Shown: positions 31,763 through 44,557 of the stretch, in pieces | Layout: each line of letters starts with the position of its first letter | How positions within the stretch are numbered: position 1 is the stretch's first letter | DNA from: Tetracentron sinense | Taxonomy: Eukaryota; Streptophyta; Magnoliopsida; Trochodendrales; Trochodendraceae | Length of the DNA: 64,000 bases | Assembly (NCBI GenBank): GCA_015143295.1 | Contig: CM026562.1 | Location: forward strand, 3,286,001 to 3,350,000 | Direction of reading: 5' to 3' | Made by a program: the position numbers and the translations under genes | The notes under the pieces: generated by a model | Databases searched by the model: none | Told to the model about the DNA's origin: nothing | Seen by the model: only the letters and a program-made list of their open reading frames with translations

Positions 31763-34149
31763 TGTCGCGACCCAAAACCCACCCTAGGAGTTAGAGTGAA
31801 TCTTGGACGACTCAATCATGACTTACATGACTTGCTTGACAAACCAACCTGCAAAACCCCACAGAGCATATACAATAGAGGACATTATCGCGGAAACATA
31901 ACTATAAAACACAGCGGAAGTCTAACAAACCTCTAAGTATATACATATGGTCCAAGTTTATACAAAAAAGGTAACCAAAAGAAAGTGCGGACAGACCCGC
32001 CAAAATACATGGATAAAATCTCTCATCTCACCCACAGCTAATCCTCTCAGAATCTACAACCACCTAATGGTAACCCTCAACTGGAGGTTCCTCAAAAGGC
32101 TCCTCGACGTACTCCTCCTCCACCCATGGACTCGGAGCACAGATATCAAATGGAGCAGCTGCTCCGCCGTCACCTGCCGACATAAGAAGTACGGCTGAGC
32201 ATGGAATACTCAGCGGGTACTAAGCACTAACCGACAGTAATAGCATACAGATAGCATACATAAAGGAGGAAGCAAGTTGCATATATAGAACATGAACAAT
32301 TTATATCATACAAGGAAACAAAACAATTTATAATCATGCTTGTATTTCGTAGCAAGCCGATGAAACCTCTTGAAAACATCGTGCACTTGACTTGACTTAA
32401 AAATACCATTTCCGTGCTTGAAACTTGTTATGTTGTCTTATCTTGTCATATCATGCGTGTCATGTCATGTCATGCGTGTCATGCGAGTATCATGCTTGCT
32501 TGTTCATGATTTAAACATGTTCACATGCCTAGTTGCCGTTCATAGTCCGTCACAACTAGTACCCTATATGCAGATGGGTAGGCCTAGTTGCCGTTCATAG
32601 CCCGTCGCAACTAGCATCCATGCAGAATGTGAATGCCTAGTTGCCGTTCATAGCCCGTCGCAACTAGCATCCATGCGGAATGTGAATGCCTAGTTGCCGT
32701 TCATAGCCCGTCGCAACTAGCATCCATGCAGAATGTGTGATGCTATGTTATGCGTGTCATGCCATGCTATGCTATGCGTGTCATGCGATGCTATGCATGT
32801 CATGCGTGGGGATGGGAGACCTTTCCCTATGCAATGCATGATTGTCTTGCCCTTGTCAAAAGCGAAGTGAAACATATCTTAGGATATGCCCCACCTCTAC
32901 GTCCCATACTTAAAACATCGGTAAATCACGTCATTTCATGCGTGCTCGTGAGATCGTGTGCATACTTGCATTTGGAATTAAATATGACAATTTGGAGTGA
33001 TTCACAAGGCATAGCATATAACAATTTAAGTAATTAATAATCTACACATTTTAAGAAATGTAAGAAACACACTATCATGAACCCTAACAAATTTCAAGAG
33101 CAATTAAACATGGGTTCCCTTAATTTATCATTTATTTTATTCACCTTGGCATTTCATCAAACATGTGGTGTGTTCATTATTCACTTAAACCTAAATCATG
33201 CTTTTCTATGTGGGTTATGCTCACATCACACTTGTATGTTCATTATTAGTACAATGCCCTTTCCCATTCGTTCATCACATCATCCACACGGCATCCATTC
33301 GCCAACATCCATCTCCATTCACCATTCATACCACCAATCTCATAACACATATATAGGTGAAAGAAAACAAGAAGAAATAAAGGGAAAGAGAAGCTATAAC
33401 TAGGAGGGTAGTAAGAAGTACCGACTTTGACAAATGGGGGAAGAAATCCTCCACCAAACGCACTTGAGTTGCTGCCCTAGCTTGAGGAGAGTGCCCCACA
33501 CGAGCTCCACGAATGGTTGAACCGAAATCTTGAAGAAATCGGGCTTGAGGTTGATCTAGGGTTTCAAAACCCTTTGATTTCTCTCCAAAATGGAAACCTA
33601 GGTTTTGGAAAACCTTCTCCTTTCTCTCTATCTCTCAAAAGACTCTAAGGGTTGTGTATGAACCCTCAAATGATCGGGCAGAGCCTTTAAGGTATGAGTG
33701 AAACGCCCAAAAGACGAAAACACCCTTACTAAATTTTCTGCAAAAACGCGAGTACCGAGCGATCGGTGTTAATGACCGATCGATCGGTTGCCTACCGATC
33801 GATCGGTTTCATAACCGAGAGATCGGTTAAAATTTCACTCTCTGGAAAATTTCCCCATACAAAAATCTTGACCAGTCGATAGCCTCCGAGCGATCGGTTT
33901 TGGACCGATCGATCGCTCCATGGACCGAGCGATCGGTGGCCTGCAGGTCCAGACTGTTTTGGCCATATCTTTTGACTCGCTCGACGGATTTTGACGATTC
34001 AACTTGCGTTGGGTCCGTCTTTCAAAAATGAACATTTCTGACGTTTCGAAATTTCCGATTTCTCCTTTGTTTATTAATTATACCTCTTTAAAGGCAAAAT
34101 GACAACTAAAAAGTCATGCACTAAATGTGAAAAGGTCCGGGGCTCTACA
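31763..34149 (-). repeat. Tekay 5' LTR (right)
   Basis: 2387 bp, nearly identical to the left LTR. It drives transcription to the left, into gag. Frames inside both LTRs recur as identical pairs and are not genes. Confidence 0.93.
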
Positions 34150-35228
34150 GAGAGATTTCGATCGAAGGTTACCGCTATCAAGGAGAGCAAAAATGTTGAT
34201 GCTCTCAAACTTGAAGAGTTGGTTGGTTCTCTCCAAACCTATGAGTTAAATCTGAACCCATCTAAGAAACCAAAATCCATTGCCTTGGAGTCCGTTAGTG
34301 AATTCATAGATCATTCAGATAATGACTCTAAGGATGAAAAAGAAGAGTTGGCTTTACTTACAAAGAAATTCAGAAAAATTTTGAAACTTAATAAGAGATT
34401 TAATCCGAAATGACAAAAATCTTTCGAAAAGCCCAAGTCCAAGCACTTTGAAAAGAAGAAACATTTTAAAAGTGTGGACAAGAAATCCCAAGGTGTTCAA
34501 TGCTATGAATGCTAAGGCTACGGCCACATTGCCGTAGAATGCTCCAACAAGAAAAGATTTAAGGGCAAGGTAAGGGATGACAGTGAATCTGAATTTGAGG
34601 AATCAGATAGTTATTCTTGTGAGGAGACTAGGTGTTATGTGGCCTTCACTGCATCTCTAACTGGGATCGAAGAATCTTCTTCAAAAGTTGTGAATGACCA
34701 ACAACCTAGTGATGGTGAGGAGGATGATGAGAGTCAGAATGACTCAGATTCTGAGGGAGACCTTGAAGCAGCCTATGATGAACAATTTCAGGAATGCCTA
34801 AAGCTGAAAAAGATTAAATTTTTCATGTCCAAAAAGATCAAATCTATTGAAATGGAGAAAGATGCCTTAGACTAAGTGGCTTTAGGGTTGAGAGCCCTTG
34901 TGTCACAGCTTGAGGAAGAGAAAGCTTCATTCCTTGCCAAGACTCAACTACTTGAATCTGATTTATATGTTTGTCGTGATGAAAAGACAAGTCTTGAAAT
35001 CAAGTTGGATGATCTTGAGAAAAATCAGAGGTGTGGATATGAGAAGGGAACTCCATCCACCTCGAACACTGAGCCTGGTGCTAAAAGGCACCCTCCTGAT
35101 AAAGGGAATGACCTTTTAACTCAGAAATTCATTCCTACATGTCATAAATGTGGAATGAAGGGTCATATTAAGCCTCGATGTCCTAAACTTCAAAGAATGC
35201 CCAATCATGGTTTTGAGAACCACAGTAA
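34150..35228 (+). pseudogene. SIRE-type copia gag, second part
   Basis: Continuation of the copia gag from 24193, after the GAGAG duplication. It reads VGSLQTYELNLNPSKKPKSI, then a stop, then a zinc knuckle CYEC-GYGHIAVECSNKK with a stop in its middle. An acidic region (DGEEDDESQNDSDSEGDLE), a further stop, a coiled-coil-like LVSQLEEEKASFLAKTQLLE and a second knuckle CHKCGMKGHIKPRCPKL follow. Two knuckles with an acidic/coiled-coil part resemble SIRE/Maximus gag proteins. Several stops make it dead. It is cut at 35229 by the minus-strand Tat-like LTR, so no copia pol is present. Confidence 0.75.
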
Positions 35229-37554
35229 TGTGAGCATGAGAATTTCCTACCCACTTTCACATAATATGGTTTGACTGAGAGTCGCCACCTATTCATTCTT
35301 AGGGATAGGTCCCGGATTGATCTGGATAAGGCAAATGATCTATTAGAGTTAGGGTAAGCAGTTCGATTAAGTCATGGGGAAGGTGTTAGGCACCCCAAGA
35401 CCCCCATTTTGTAATGGTTACCTACTCCCTAAATTTAAGCCAAATTTAATCTCAATATTAATTAAAATGTCTAAATGTTTTATCAAATGCTAATCCAAGA
35501 AAGAAAGAAAGCTAGATGGGCTAGGGTCGAACCCGGGTTGGGATGCCTACGTACTCACATTGGGGTGAGATCAGACCGAGCGTAGTTCTGGCACATGAGC
35601 CCGTGCCAAGGCTAAGGGTGCGTGTGTGTGTGCATAAGGTGGTCAAGGGTCTAGCCTAGGGGCTAGGGTTTAGTTGACCGGGTTGGTCAAGTGCAAGGTC
35701 TAGGTCTAACCGCGGTTAGAAGGGTGTTACCCATGGTTGAGTAGGCTAATCAAGATCTAGCAAGCATGTTTTTGGTCTTTTGGTATTTTTAGATTTTTTT
35801 GGTATTTTGAGATTTTATAATGTTTTTGGTATTTTGAGATTTTATCATGTTTTTTTTTGGATTTTCATATAGGTGAGATTTTGGCAAACTTAACTAAAGT
35901 CAAATTTAATTCAAGAGAAAGGCTAAGGAAAAGTTAGGCTAAAAGATTATATTTAGGACATAAAGAGGGGTGTGCATTGTGAATAGTAAATGGTTTATTG
36001 CCAACACCTATTTTGTTGGATTGGTGTTGATAATAAATCAAATACCATTGTCTTTGATATGAGGTATTTTGGATTAAAGTCCTCTTTAAGTCCTTAGGTC
36101 CTTAAGTCATCATTTATCCATTCAAAATAGAACATGAAGAAAAAAGAAAGAAATGAAAAAGTGACAAGTGAAGAAAATGAAAACTCATCATCTCCTCTCT
36201 AATGTAGTCCCTTCACACCATTATGAATGATGTAATGAGATTCAACTATGAAAATTGGAGTGATGATGAGTTTCCCAAATGATTCTAGAAGAAGGACTAG
36301 AATCAAAATGAAGAAACAAAATAAAAAAAAGAGGTATAGCTTTAGCTTCCACTCTCTATGGGCCTACCCATATCCACACTAGTGGGTACATATGAAAGAA
36401 AGAAATATTTACATGAGAGAAAAAAATAAGACATCTCCTTTCTTTTGAGGTGGGGTCCCTCTACACCATTAGATTGGTGTAGAGAGACCCAACTAAACTT
36501 GAGAAAAGAAAGGTCTTCCCAAATTATTCTAGAAGAAGACTACGAATAAAAAAAAAGATATGAACTAAAGAAGAAGATAAAGAATAAAAGGAAGAGTGCC
36601 TACTACTCCAAGACTACTTCTCCAATGTTCCAAGAGGTGATGCGTTTTTAGAGTCCACAAAGGAAGAGAGTTAGTGAAGAACCCTAGGCTTTTACTCCTA
36701 GAATTCTCTACACACTCTAAACCTTGGCTTCTTCTAACTTTCTTCAAGGCTAAAAAGAAATAAATTGGGTGAGAGGAGGAAGAGCTAGGGTTTCCACTTG
36801 GGATTTTGGAGGTGGAAGAAATGGCTTGTGAGGGTCTTGTATTTATAGAGGTTTCAAGGGGTTGTGGCAATTTGGTGATTAATAGAGGGTTGGGTGAGAA
36901 GAAGGGAGGTAATTGGTTGGTCAAAATTGATGTGGTTGGTGATTGGGTAATCAAAAAGGTATGTACTTGATGAGAGGTAATTGGGTGGTCAAAAAGAGTG
37001 TAAGAGGATTAATTGTTTTGTAAGAGGTGTAAGAATGAGTGTAAGAGGTGTAAGAGAGTAAATGAGGTGATTGGTTAGTCAAAAAGGTGTGTACTTGGTG
37101 AGAGATGATTGGGTGGTCAAAAAGGTATGTAAACATAAAAATGGGGCTATTTGGGGTTTGAAGAAAAAATAAAAGGTCTTTTGTAGGAAAGTGGAAAGTG
37201 GACTTGGGTTAGTGGGTCTTGGATATGGGTTGAATGGATGTGGGCATATGGACTAGACCTTATGGATCATGGGTTGTTAGTAGATGGGTCATGGGTTATG
37301 GTTATTGGACTTTAACTATGGCAATTGGGCTTGGGCTATGGTAATGAGGATTTCACTAAAGCAATTGAGTTTTGCCTAAGACAATTGGGTAATTAGGCTT
37401 GGCTACTTGGGCTTGGGTAATGGGATTAAGTAATTGGGCTTGATTGAGTTGTTTGGGTACAAGTTTGGCCAAATGGACTTGGGCCTTGGGTAAACCTTGG
37501 AGCATTTGAAGAAGTGGGAAGAGGAATAGGGGGTGCAAAAATAGGGTGCTTACA
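35229..37554 (-). repeat. Tat-like 3' LTR, minus-strand gag-only element
   Basis: 2326 bp. On its own strand it starts TGTAAGCACCC and ends GCTCACA, the same ends as the plus copy at 60724-63029, with which it aligns throughout in inverse orientation. The tract at 37555-37567 shows it is the 3' LTR of an element lying to its right. Confidence 0.85.
36840..36847 (-). promoter_or_regulatory. TATA box of the minus-strand Tat-like LTR
   Basis: TATAAATA on the minus strand, at the place equivalent to 61409 in the plus copy. Confidence 0.55.
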
Positions 37555-37567
37555 GCTGCCCCTCTTT
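37555..37567 (-). other. Polypurine tract of the minus-strand gag-only element
   Basis: On the minus strand AAAGAGGGGCAGC directly precedes the LTR start TGTAAGC, identical to 60711-60723 on the plus strand. Confidence 0.85.
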
Positions 37568-37739
37568 GTCGGAGGGTGCGGGCAAGCGAACGACAAAGAC
37601 TGAAATCACCACTATTTTTGCACAGTAAAACCTGCGAAACTTGAAAAAAATATAAGAAATGATAATGAACTAACTTGAAACTAAGTTAAGTTTGCCAAGA
37701 CAAAAATGTGGAGTGCTGGAGATGCATGATGGATGAGAG

Positions 37740-38010
37740 GAGTGAACATGTATCCGTTTCAACGGAGATAGGGTGATGGTTGATCACACAATCATTTCAC
37801 CGGAGATGAAATGAAAATTGATCACACAACCATTCCACTGGAGATGAGGTGAAGGTTGATCACACAACCATTCCACCAGAGACGAGGTGAAGGTCGATCA
37901 CACAACCATTCCACCGGAGACGAGGTGAGGATCAATCACACAACTGTTTCACCGAGGAAGATGGGGTGATGGTCGATCACACAACCGCTTCACCGAGGAT
38001 AGATGTGGTG
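37740..38010 (-). repeat. 42-bp minisatellite of the gag-only element
   Basis: About six units with the core GATCACACAACC followed by a TTCCACCGGAGA-like block. It is the inverse of the larger array at 59775-60480 in the plus copy, and lies near the 3' end of the internal region. Confidence 0.8.
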
Positions 38011-38089
38011 TAGGATTAGCGTTACCAATGCCGTAAATGACATCCAGTCACACGACTGTATTCACATACTTCTTGATTAGTGTGCTAGT

Positions 38090-38740
38090 CAAGCAAAGAT
38101 AGACTTCACAAGAGGCCGCAACTGAAATCGACTGTTCCAGTGCTCCTTTAATAGTGAAGGGAGCGCAATGCTATAAGCATCCGCCCAAAAGCGGGACTAA
38201 CATCACCGAGGCCGTAACTGACGTCTGGTCACACGATCGAGACAGTACTCCTTTAACAGTGAGCTAGTCGAGTAGAGATAGACTTCACGAGAGGCCGCAA
38301 CTGAAATCGACTGTTCCAGTGCTCCTTTAATAGTGAAGGGAGCGCAATGCTATAAGCATCCGCCCAAAAGCGGGACTAACATCACCGAGGCCGTAACTGA
38401 CGTCCGGTCACATGACCGGGACAGTACTCCTTTAACAGTGAGGTAGTCGAGCCGAAATAGACTTCACAAGAGGCCGCAACTGAAATCGACTGTTCCAGTG
38501 CTCCTTTAATAGTGAAGGGAGCGCAATGCTATAAGCATCCGCCCAAAAGCGGGACTAACATCACCGAGGCCGTAACTGACGTCCGGTCACATGACCGGGA
38601 CAGTACTCCTTTAACAATGAGCTAGTCGAGCTGAAATAGACTTCACAAGAGGCCGCAACTGAAATCGACTGTTCCAGTGCTCCTTTAATAGTGAAGGGGG
38701 CGCTATGCTATAAACATCCGCCTAAAAGATCGACAGAGAT
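38090..38740 (-). repeat. 179-bp tandem repeat of the gag-only element
   Basis: TAGACTTCAC recurs at 38101, 38279, 38458 and 38637, a period of 178-179 bases, with units about 95% alike. Each unit contains TCGACTGTTCCAGTGCTCC and CGGGACTAACATCACCGAGG. The plus-strand copy has only diverged single units near 59540-59750. Confidence 0.85.
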
Positions 38741-40807
38741 AATGGGGGTAAAGACAGCCATCCGGCTGCTTCACCGAGATAGAATGCAATGCTGTAGGCA
38801 ATCGCCCGATTGCCTCTTCGGGATGCAAGGTGATAGGAGTACAGACAGCCGCCTGACTGCTTTACCAAGATAAGATGTGACACTGTAGACAATCACCTGA
38901 CTGCCTTCTAGTGGGTGAATTTGATGTGATAGCTGATGAGAGTGAGTATGAATCCAAGATTTTGTGGAGCGAGATGAAGTCGAATGTGGGAGCGAGAGTT
39001 GTAACCCTGAGCCGTCGCACGAATCTTATGATTTTCTGTATATCAAGCCTGAAGGATTTAATATGCCCCTCGACTTGGATGCTTCGACTGTATACACTAG
39101 CCCCTTGGGATATACTGATCTGTGTCACCCAGGATGGTCTGTCAACTTTGCTCTGCCCTGGTTTCATTGCTCCTCTGGCGTTAGCAGGAATGAGTAACTG
39201 ACTTTGAATCGACTCTACTGGAGAGTGAATTTTGACTGACTGATGATGACTTGACAAGGAGACCGATGGACTGACAAACAAGAGATGTGACAGACCTGTT
39301 GAGAAGACTGATGGAATGACCGACAGGTGGTTTGATGGTAGACTGACGATTGAAAAATGGATTGACTATGCCTGAGATTGCTTGTATTGGGATACCTAGC
39401 TAGGTCCCTCTGCCTTCAGGTGAACGATTCCGATCATCTTTGTAGTAGATCTGTATCTGCTGGAGAAAAATATTTGCAAAGCATGTATCAACTTATTTTT
39501 CCCTCTTTTGCCCCTGGGCCCTTATGGGTTTTTACCAGGACTGGGTTGTATGTTTTGATATTTGTCCCTTTTTTGCCCCTGGGCCTTTTCAGGTTTTCAC
39601 CAGGACTGGGTTCACGTAATTTTTGCACGATAGCAGGATTAATGATTCCGTACTATGCCCGTGAAATTTTGAAATTTGATTTATCCCTTTTTTGCCCCTG
39701 GACCCTTTCGGGTTTTCACCAGGTCTAGGTATACAAGCTTTGCATTTTCTCATTGCTCTGTTCTTTTCTTATAATTCTCTAGTCTTCTCTCCTCATTGCC
39801 ATGGAGGTGAATGCTTTGACCAACGATGCTCAGATCCTTTCAAAGATCAAGGAGGGCTTAATGTTTAGGACGAAACGTGGTTTGGTTAGAAACGAGATAA
39901 GGCTCAAAGTTTCTATTTTAGCAATGGTAGGGCACCCTATGATGTTTGTTCAGTGTCGGAATGGAACCAGCTTCTGCATTCTTCATGTACCCTTTTTTTT
40001 TTCATTCTTCTTTTTTTTATTGTTTTTCTCTTTTTTTTGTTTTTTTTTTTTTTTTTTTGTTTTTGGTACATGGTTGCTTTGTATTGCAACACATTTGCTG
40101 TGTTATGACCGAACCTGATTTCAGGCTGCCTACGTACCCAAATAGGGATCAGGTCAAGACGTAGTTCGGCTAAAAAGCCACTTGATTTTGTGCTGTTTGT
40201 TCTTCTTTTGCATTGTTCTTTGACTTTCACATGGTGCCCTTGTCTGGGTTTTGAAAGAAAAGCTATTTAGGCTCAACAATCTAACTAACGGATATATATA
40301 GCCCAGGTAGGCGAGGTATTGTGAAGGTTTATCAAAGATGGCCTCCTATCCTTTCCTCGATCGGTCGAGAGCATGTATGGTTATTGTATTGCCTCATATT
40401 TCAGTTGATTGACATTTGATGGCTCAAAGAGGTCTTCAGTTCCTGTATTGTTCTTATCTCGGTTTGTTCAACCTCGGAAGGGTATCCGTTGATTTTAGTG
40501 ATCAACCTTTATCAAACTGTTCCTTACAGGCATTAGAAACTAGTTCAGTTCCCAAATTAAGCATCTTAGAGCACAATGAAGCTTGATCTAAAAGAGTCAT
40601 TTCATTAAAACCTGTAAAAGGTGGACAGACTCGATATAAAGCAAAAGACTCAAGGGGCCACTGGCCGACTAACTGACTGGACTGAGATAAAGGGACTAAC
40701 ATAGGCCATCAAGGCTAACTACAAGACAATTGAATACATAAGACAAAGACACAACAAACAAGGAGATTTTGCTCAAAATTTGACTGTAGAGATTTGGCTG
40801 AAGCGCC
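38741..40807 (-). other. Noncoding 3' internal region of the minus-strand gag-only element
   Basis: No protease, RT or integrase is recognisable in this region. It holds three spaced repeats of a TTTGCCCCTGGGCC block with a following ACCAGGACTGGGT-like block (39500-39730), a T-rich stretch at 39990-40060, and a CTGCCTACGTACCC block near 40123 that also occurs in the LTRs. The small frames here have no family signature. Confidence 0.6.
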
Positions 40808-42122
40808 TCAGTTTCCCGGAGTAGCATGATTGGGCAAAGGGACTTGAGAGATGTCCGTGTTCCCTGGTGCAAAGCAGATTCTATCTGTTTCCAGCAAGTC
40901 TTGGATCGCGTGCTTTAAGTCATAGCCCCTATCCGTAGGGTGTCCTGCCGACTGATGATATTCACAGTGTTGCTCAGCCCGATATCCGTTTGAGGGAACA
41001 GTCGGAGGGGGTTGTGGATCCTTCAAGGTGATTAGCTTCTTGTCCAGGAGGAATGGGAGAAGTGCAATTGGAGAGTACGGTATTGGAGTGAATGCCCGGT
41101 TCTTTCTCTGCTCCAGGGTCATTTGATGAGAGAGTAGTTTCTCCTGGGGGTGCTGAGCTTGCCTAGTTTGTTGGACTTGTCGTCGCGGTAAGTTGGGCAC
41201 TCGGACTGGTATGGCTGATACCGTGTGTCCATCGTCCTCTTTCTTTCTATTATCTCTTTTCGGATGAACGGGAGGACGAGAGGAAGATGCACAATTTGAT
41301 CCCTGAAACATGTCGAATGATCTGCTGTCACCCATCGTTGTCTCGATCCTAGCACCGCACTTGGCCATGGTGCTGAAGTCAGAGATAGGTTGTGCCGCCA
41401 AGAGAGTTTTTAACGGGTGTTTGAGGGTACGGAGGAATGTCGTTACCAACTCTTCTTCCGGTAAAGGGGTGCTCATTTTTCCAGCCATTTCCCTCAAACG
41501 AACAGAGTATTCGATGAAGGTTTCGTTGTCCCTCTGGGACATTCTTTACAAGTCTACTCTCTGTGGGACCAGATCAACATTGTACGAGTATTGGGCGATA
41601 AAGGTCTCGCAAAGATCTTCCCAAGTCCGGACTCTGTTGGGGTCCAGCTTGGTGAACCATTGTAGTGCAGGCCCTTTCAAGCTCTTCTGAAACAATTGTA
41701 CCAACAACTTGTCCCCATGTTCGAGCTGGAATAGCTCTCCGCGGTATGCTCTCAAGTGTGTCTCTGGACATCCCTTCCCACCGTACTTTTCAAAGTCGGG
41801 AATTTTGAAATCCTGGGCAATTGGATCCCTGGATGTATGCACATGTCCTTGAAGTTAGTGGATTTGCGGGATCCCTGACTTTGTTTTATCAGCTCCTCCA
41901 ATTTCTCAATCCTCTCCCGGTATGCGTCCGGGATTTGGGCAATGCTTGAAGATATATGGGCGGACCCCATGTGTGGTTCGCCACTAGCCCTTGCCTCTTC
42001 TTCCTCATAGTGGTCTATAAGGGGTGGTGAAATATGATGGGTATGTTGTGTTTGGATTGGTGGAGGAGGAATGTTGGAGGTGAATGATGGTTGAGCAGGT
42101 TGAATGGGTTGTGGTGTGATGT
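40808..42122 (-). pseudogene. Tat/Ogre-like gag, minus-strand copy, broken
   Basis: Gag protein of the non-autonomous element. It reads leftward from a Pro/Gln-rich start next to the N gap, then AQIPDAYRERIEKLEELIKQ and KIPDFEKYGGKGCPETHLRA. The retrotransposon gag core has LKGPALQWFTKLDPNRVRTW and AQYSYNVDLVPQR, followed by the helical end EELVTTFLRTLKHPLKTLLA. A knuckle-like CEYHQSAGHPTDRG lies near the C-terminus, and it stops at 40808. There is one frame break near 41840 and one stop near 41543. The final stop is not followed by any pol. The 5' end is lost at the assembly gap. Confidence 0.8.
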
Positions 42123-42138
42123 NNNNNNNNNNNNNNNN
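42123..42138. other. Assembly gap (16 N)
   Basis: A run of 16 N joins minus-strand Tat-like gag on the left to CACTA copy B on the right. The true distance and adjacency are unknown. Confidence 0.99.
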
Positions 42139-42380
42139 CTCTTTCAGGTTGGGGACAACTTTTATTGGAAGTGCACTGACAATAGACCACCAGGCTTTAA
42201 AAGCCCAGTATGCCTATTGGTTGAGGTTATGTTCATTTTAAGATGTGTTTAAGGTCCGTGTGATTATACAACTTAATTGGTACTTTGGTTTCTCATTTTG
42301 CTGAAGATCTAAAAAGCACAACAAACTATAAGAGAGAGAGATTTCTCTCCTGAATCTTTTATTAGGGACATAATCATTAC

Positions 42381-42762
42381 CTTCTTGGATCGCCTTGTAA
42401 ACCTGCACAATCTTGTGGGTATCTTCCACAATGAACATTTTCTTCCCTTTCACGGAGAAAACCCCGACGCCAACTCCATCGAAACCGTCTGCATCCCCTT
42501 CTAGCCTAATGTCTCTGAATTTGACCTCATCCGTATCAATTTCCCGTAAGACCTTTGGGATCACAGACGGGGGGTCTTTTTCTCTTCAGAACAACGATGA
42601 TTAAGAAACTAGTCCGTTGAAAGAATCGAGAGATAAGTTAAATGTTTAGTGGGCTCTTGGTCCCCGTTGAGCATGGTATAACTCGCTGTACCGAATTTGA
42701 GCACTAAACACATTATCTAATGGCTTCTGATTCTCGTCTGTAGTTCCTGAAATGATTGGCAT
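42381..42762 (-). pseudogene. Captured PP2C first exon, copy B
   Basis: Same fragment as 12636-13019, but with several one-base insertions and deletions that break the frame, especially in the Ser/Thr-rich leader and just before EDTHKIV. The excess of indels here compared with the rest of copy B suggests sequencing error near a contig end rather than decay. Confidence 0.7.
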
Positions 42763-43419
42763 TGCGATGGAGACGACGAGAAAGAGAGACCAGAGAGAGA
42801 AGAGAGGCTCTAACGGCTAGAAATTAGGTGAGAAAGGCAGATGGAACTGAAATTTAAAGGAGGAGCTACGGAGAGAGATTCAATGGAGAATATTTCCGCC
42901 GAGAGCCGTTAGGGTTTTGGGTCAAAAGTTTCAAGCAATTCCCGAGAGAGAGAGAGGGCATGAGACAGAGGGGCATGATGTTAGCAATGGTGTTATGTCA
43001 TCGTTAATGGAGGCGACCACTCATTTTCATCACGTTGCTCTTTGGTGAGAAAATGGGGCAAAAGATGATAATTTAAAAAATATATATTATAAAATTTGTG
43101 CTATTAGCTAGCACCGTATAAATTATTTTAAAGACCATGAAATGCCCTCTCTCTCTCTCTTAGACTAAAAAGCTAATTTGGTACCATATAAATTCCACAA
43201 GGTTCAAGGGAAGCTCTGCCACCCATTTGGCAAAAATCATGATAGACGCCAAAAAGCCTTCATCTAGCCGGTACATGCCAACCTTACTGAGTGTTTCTGG
43301 GGTCAGATTTGGAAATTTCCAGTACCTCCAAAACTCCAAGCGGTTGCAGATACACTCCTAAACACGATTAATAAGGCCATAATTTGTGCTATTAGCTAGC
43401 AACCGTATAAATTATTTTA

Positions 43420-44078
43420 GTGCTCAGCGTTAGAACAGTAAGAGACTTCAGATTCCTAATTCAGGAGGAATGGAACCAGAAAGTTGATTGTTATTGAGGT
43501 ATAGTGTGGTTAGGTTACTCAAATTACCTAAAGAATCAGGGATTGAACCAGTGAGAGTATTAGTGCTCAGTGATAGATAAGTAAGAGACTTTAAATTTCC
43601 TAATTCAAGAGGAATGGAACCAGAAAGTTGATTCTCATAGAGGTATAGAGTGGTTAGGTTACTCAAATTACCTAAAGAAGCAGGGATTGAACCAGTGAGA
43701 GTATTAGTGCTCAGTGATAGATAAGTAAGAGACTTCAAATTTCCTAATTCAAGAGGAATGGGACTAGAAAGTTGATTGTCACGGAGGATTAGAGTGTTAA
43801 GGTTATTGAGATTACCTAAAGAAGCAGGGATTGAACCAGTGAGATTATTAATGCCCATTTGTAGATCATTAAGAAATTTTAAATTTCCTAATTCAAGGGG
43901 AATGATACTAGAAAGTTGATTCATGAAGAGGTATAGAAGGGTTAGGTTACTGAGATTACCTAAAGATACAGGGATGGAACCAGTGAGATTGTTACTGCTC
44001 AAATCTAGCTTAATGAGATATCTCAAGTGCCCTATTTCATGAGGGATGGAGCTAGACAGTTGATTGTTGGAGAGGTAC
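43420..44078 (-). pseudogene. Captured LRR receptor fragment, copy B
   Basis: Same nine-repeat LRR fragment as 13681-14340. A one-base deletion near 43454 alters the last repeat; otherwise it translates identically. Confidence 0.8.
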
Positions 44079-44557
44079 CATTATATAATAATTATGTACG
44101 GTAAGTATTAAATGCTTTTTACTACTCGAAATAATATTAATGACATCCGTTAGATCACATCATATGGCCACTACTCATCATTGAACGATCCAGATCTAAA
44201 TCCACGATTGCTTTCGGTGGGCCCGGTTAACAAAACTTCAGAGAGGATGAACATAGACACGTATGTTTAAATGTTTCAGAGACACACAGCTCACATACAT
44301 GTTACAGGTATGAATTAAGATGAGATTACAATCTCTTCATTTTTAGTTTGTGGGGAGAGATATCAGGTTATCAGAAACTGAATTGGGGTTCCTTGGATTT
44401 CAGGGAGCTTTCACTCATCAAGATTTTAATTAATATAGTATCTAAACGACTAAACCCAATTATCAGAAACAGAGCTCCGGATCAAAATTTATCACAAAAA
44501 ATAAAAACTTATAATAAACTGTAAATTCGAATGTAATAAATAGTTTCAAAATTATAC

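Larger units (their letters stand above)
24194..34149 (-). mobile_element. Complete Tekay/Del Ty3-gypsy element
   Basis: 9956 bp, inserted in a copia gag with the 5-bp target duplication GAGAG (24189-24193 and 34150-34154). LTRs at 24194-26581 and 31763-34149 both run from TGTCGCG to CTACA. On the minus strand, in order: 5' LTR (right), tRNA-Met primer site, gag, intron-like spacer, pol (protease, RT, RNase H, integrase, chromodomain), polypurine tract and 3' LTR (left). I noticed three substitutions and one A-run indel between the LTRs, so insertion is recent. No stop or frameshift is seen in gag or pol. It is the only element here that looks autonomous. Confidence 0.93.

Noticed and set aside
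37740-38740. Tandem repeats considered as a CRISPR-like array
   Set aside because: Units are contiguous tandem copies without unique spacers, in a plant retroelement.
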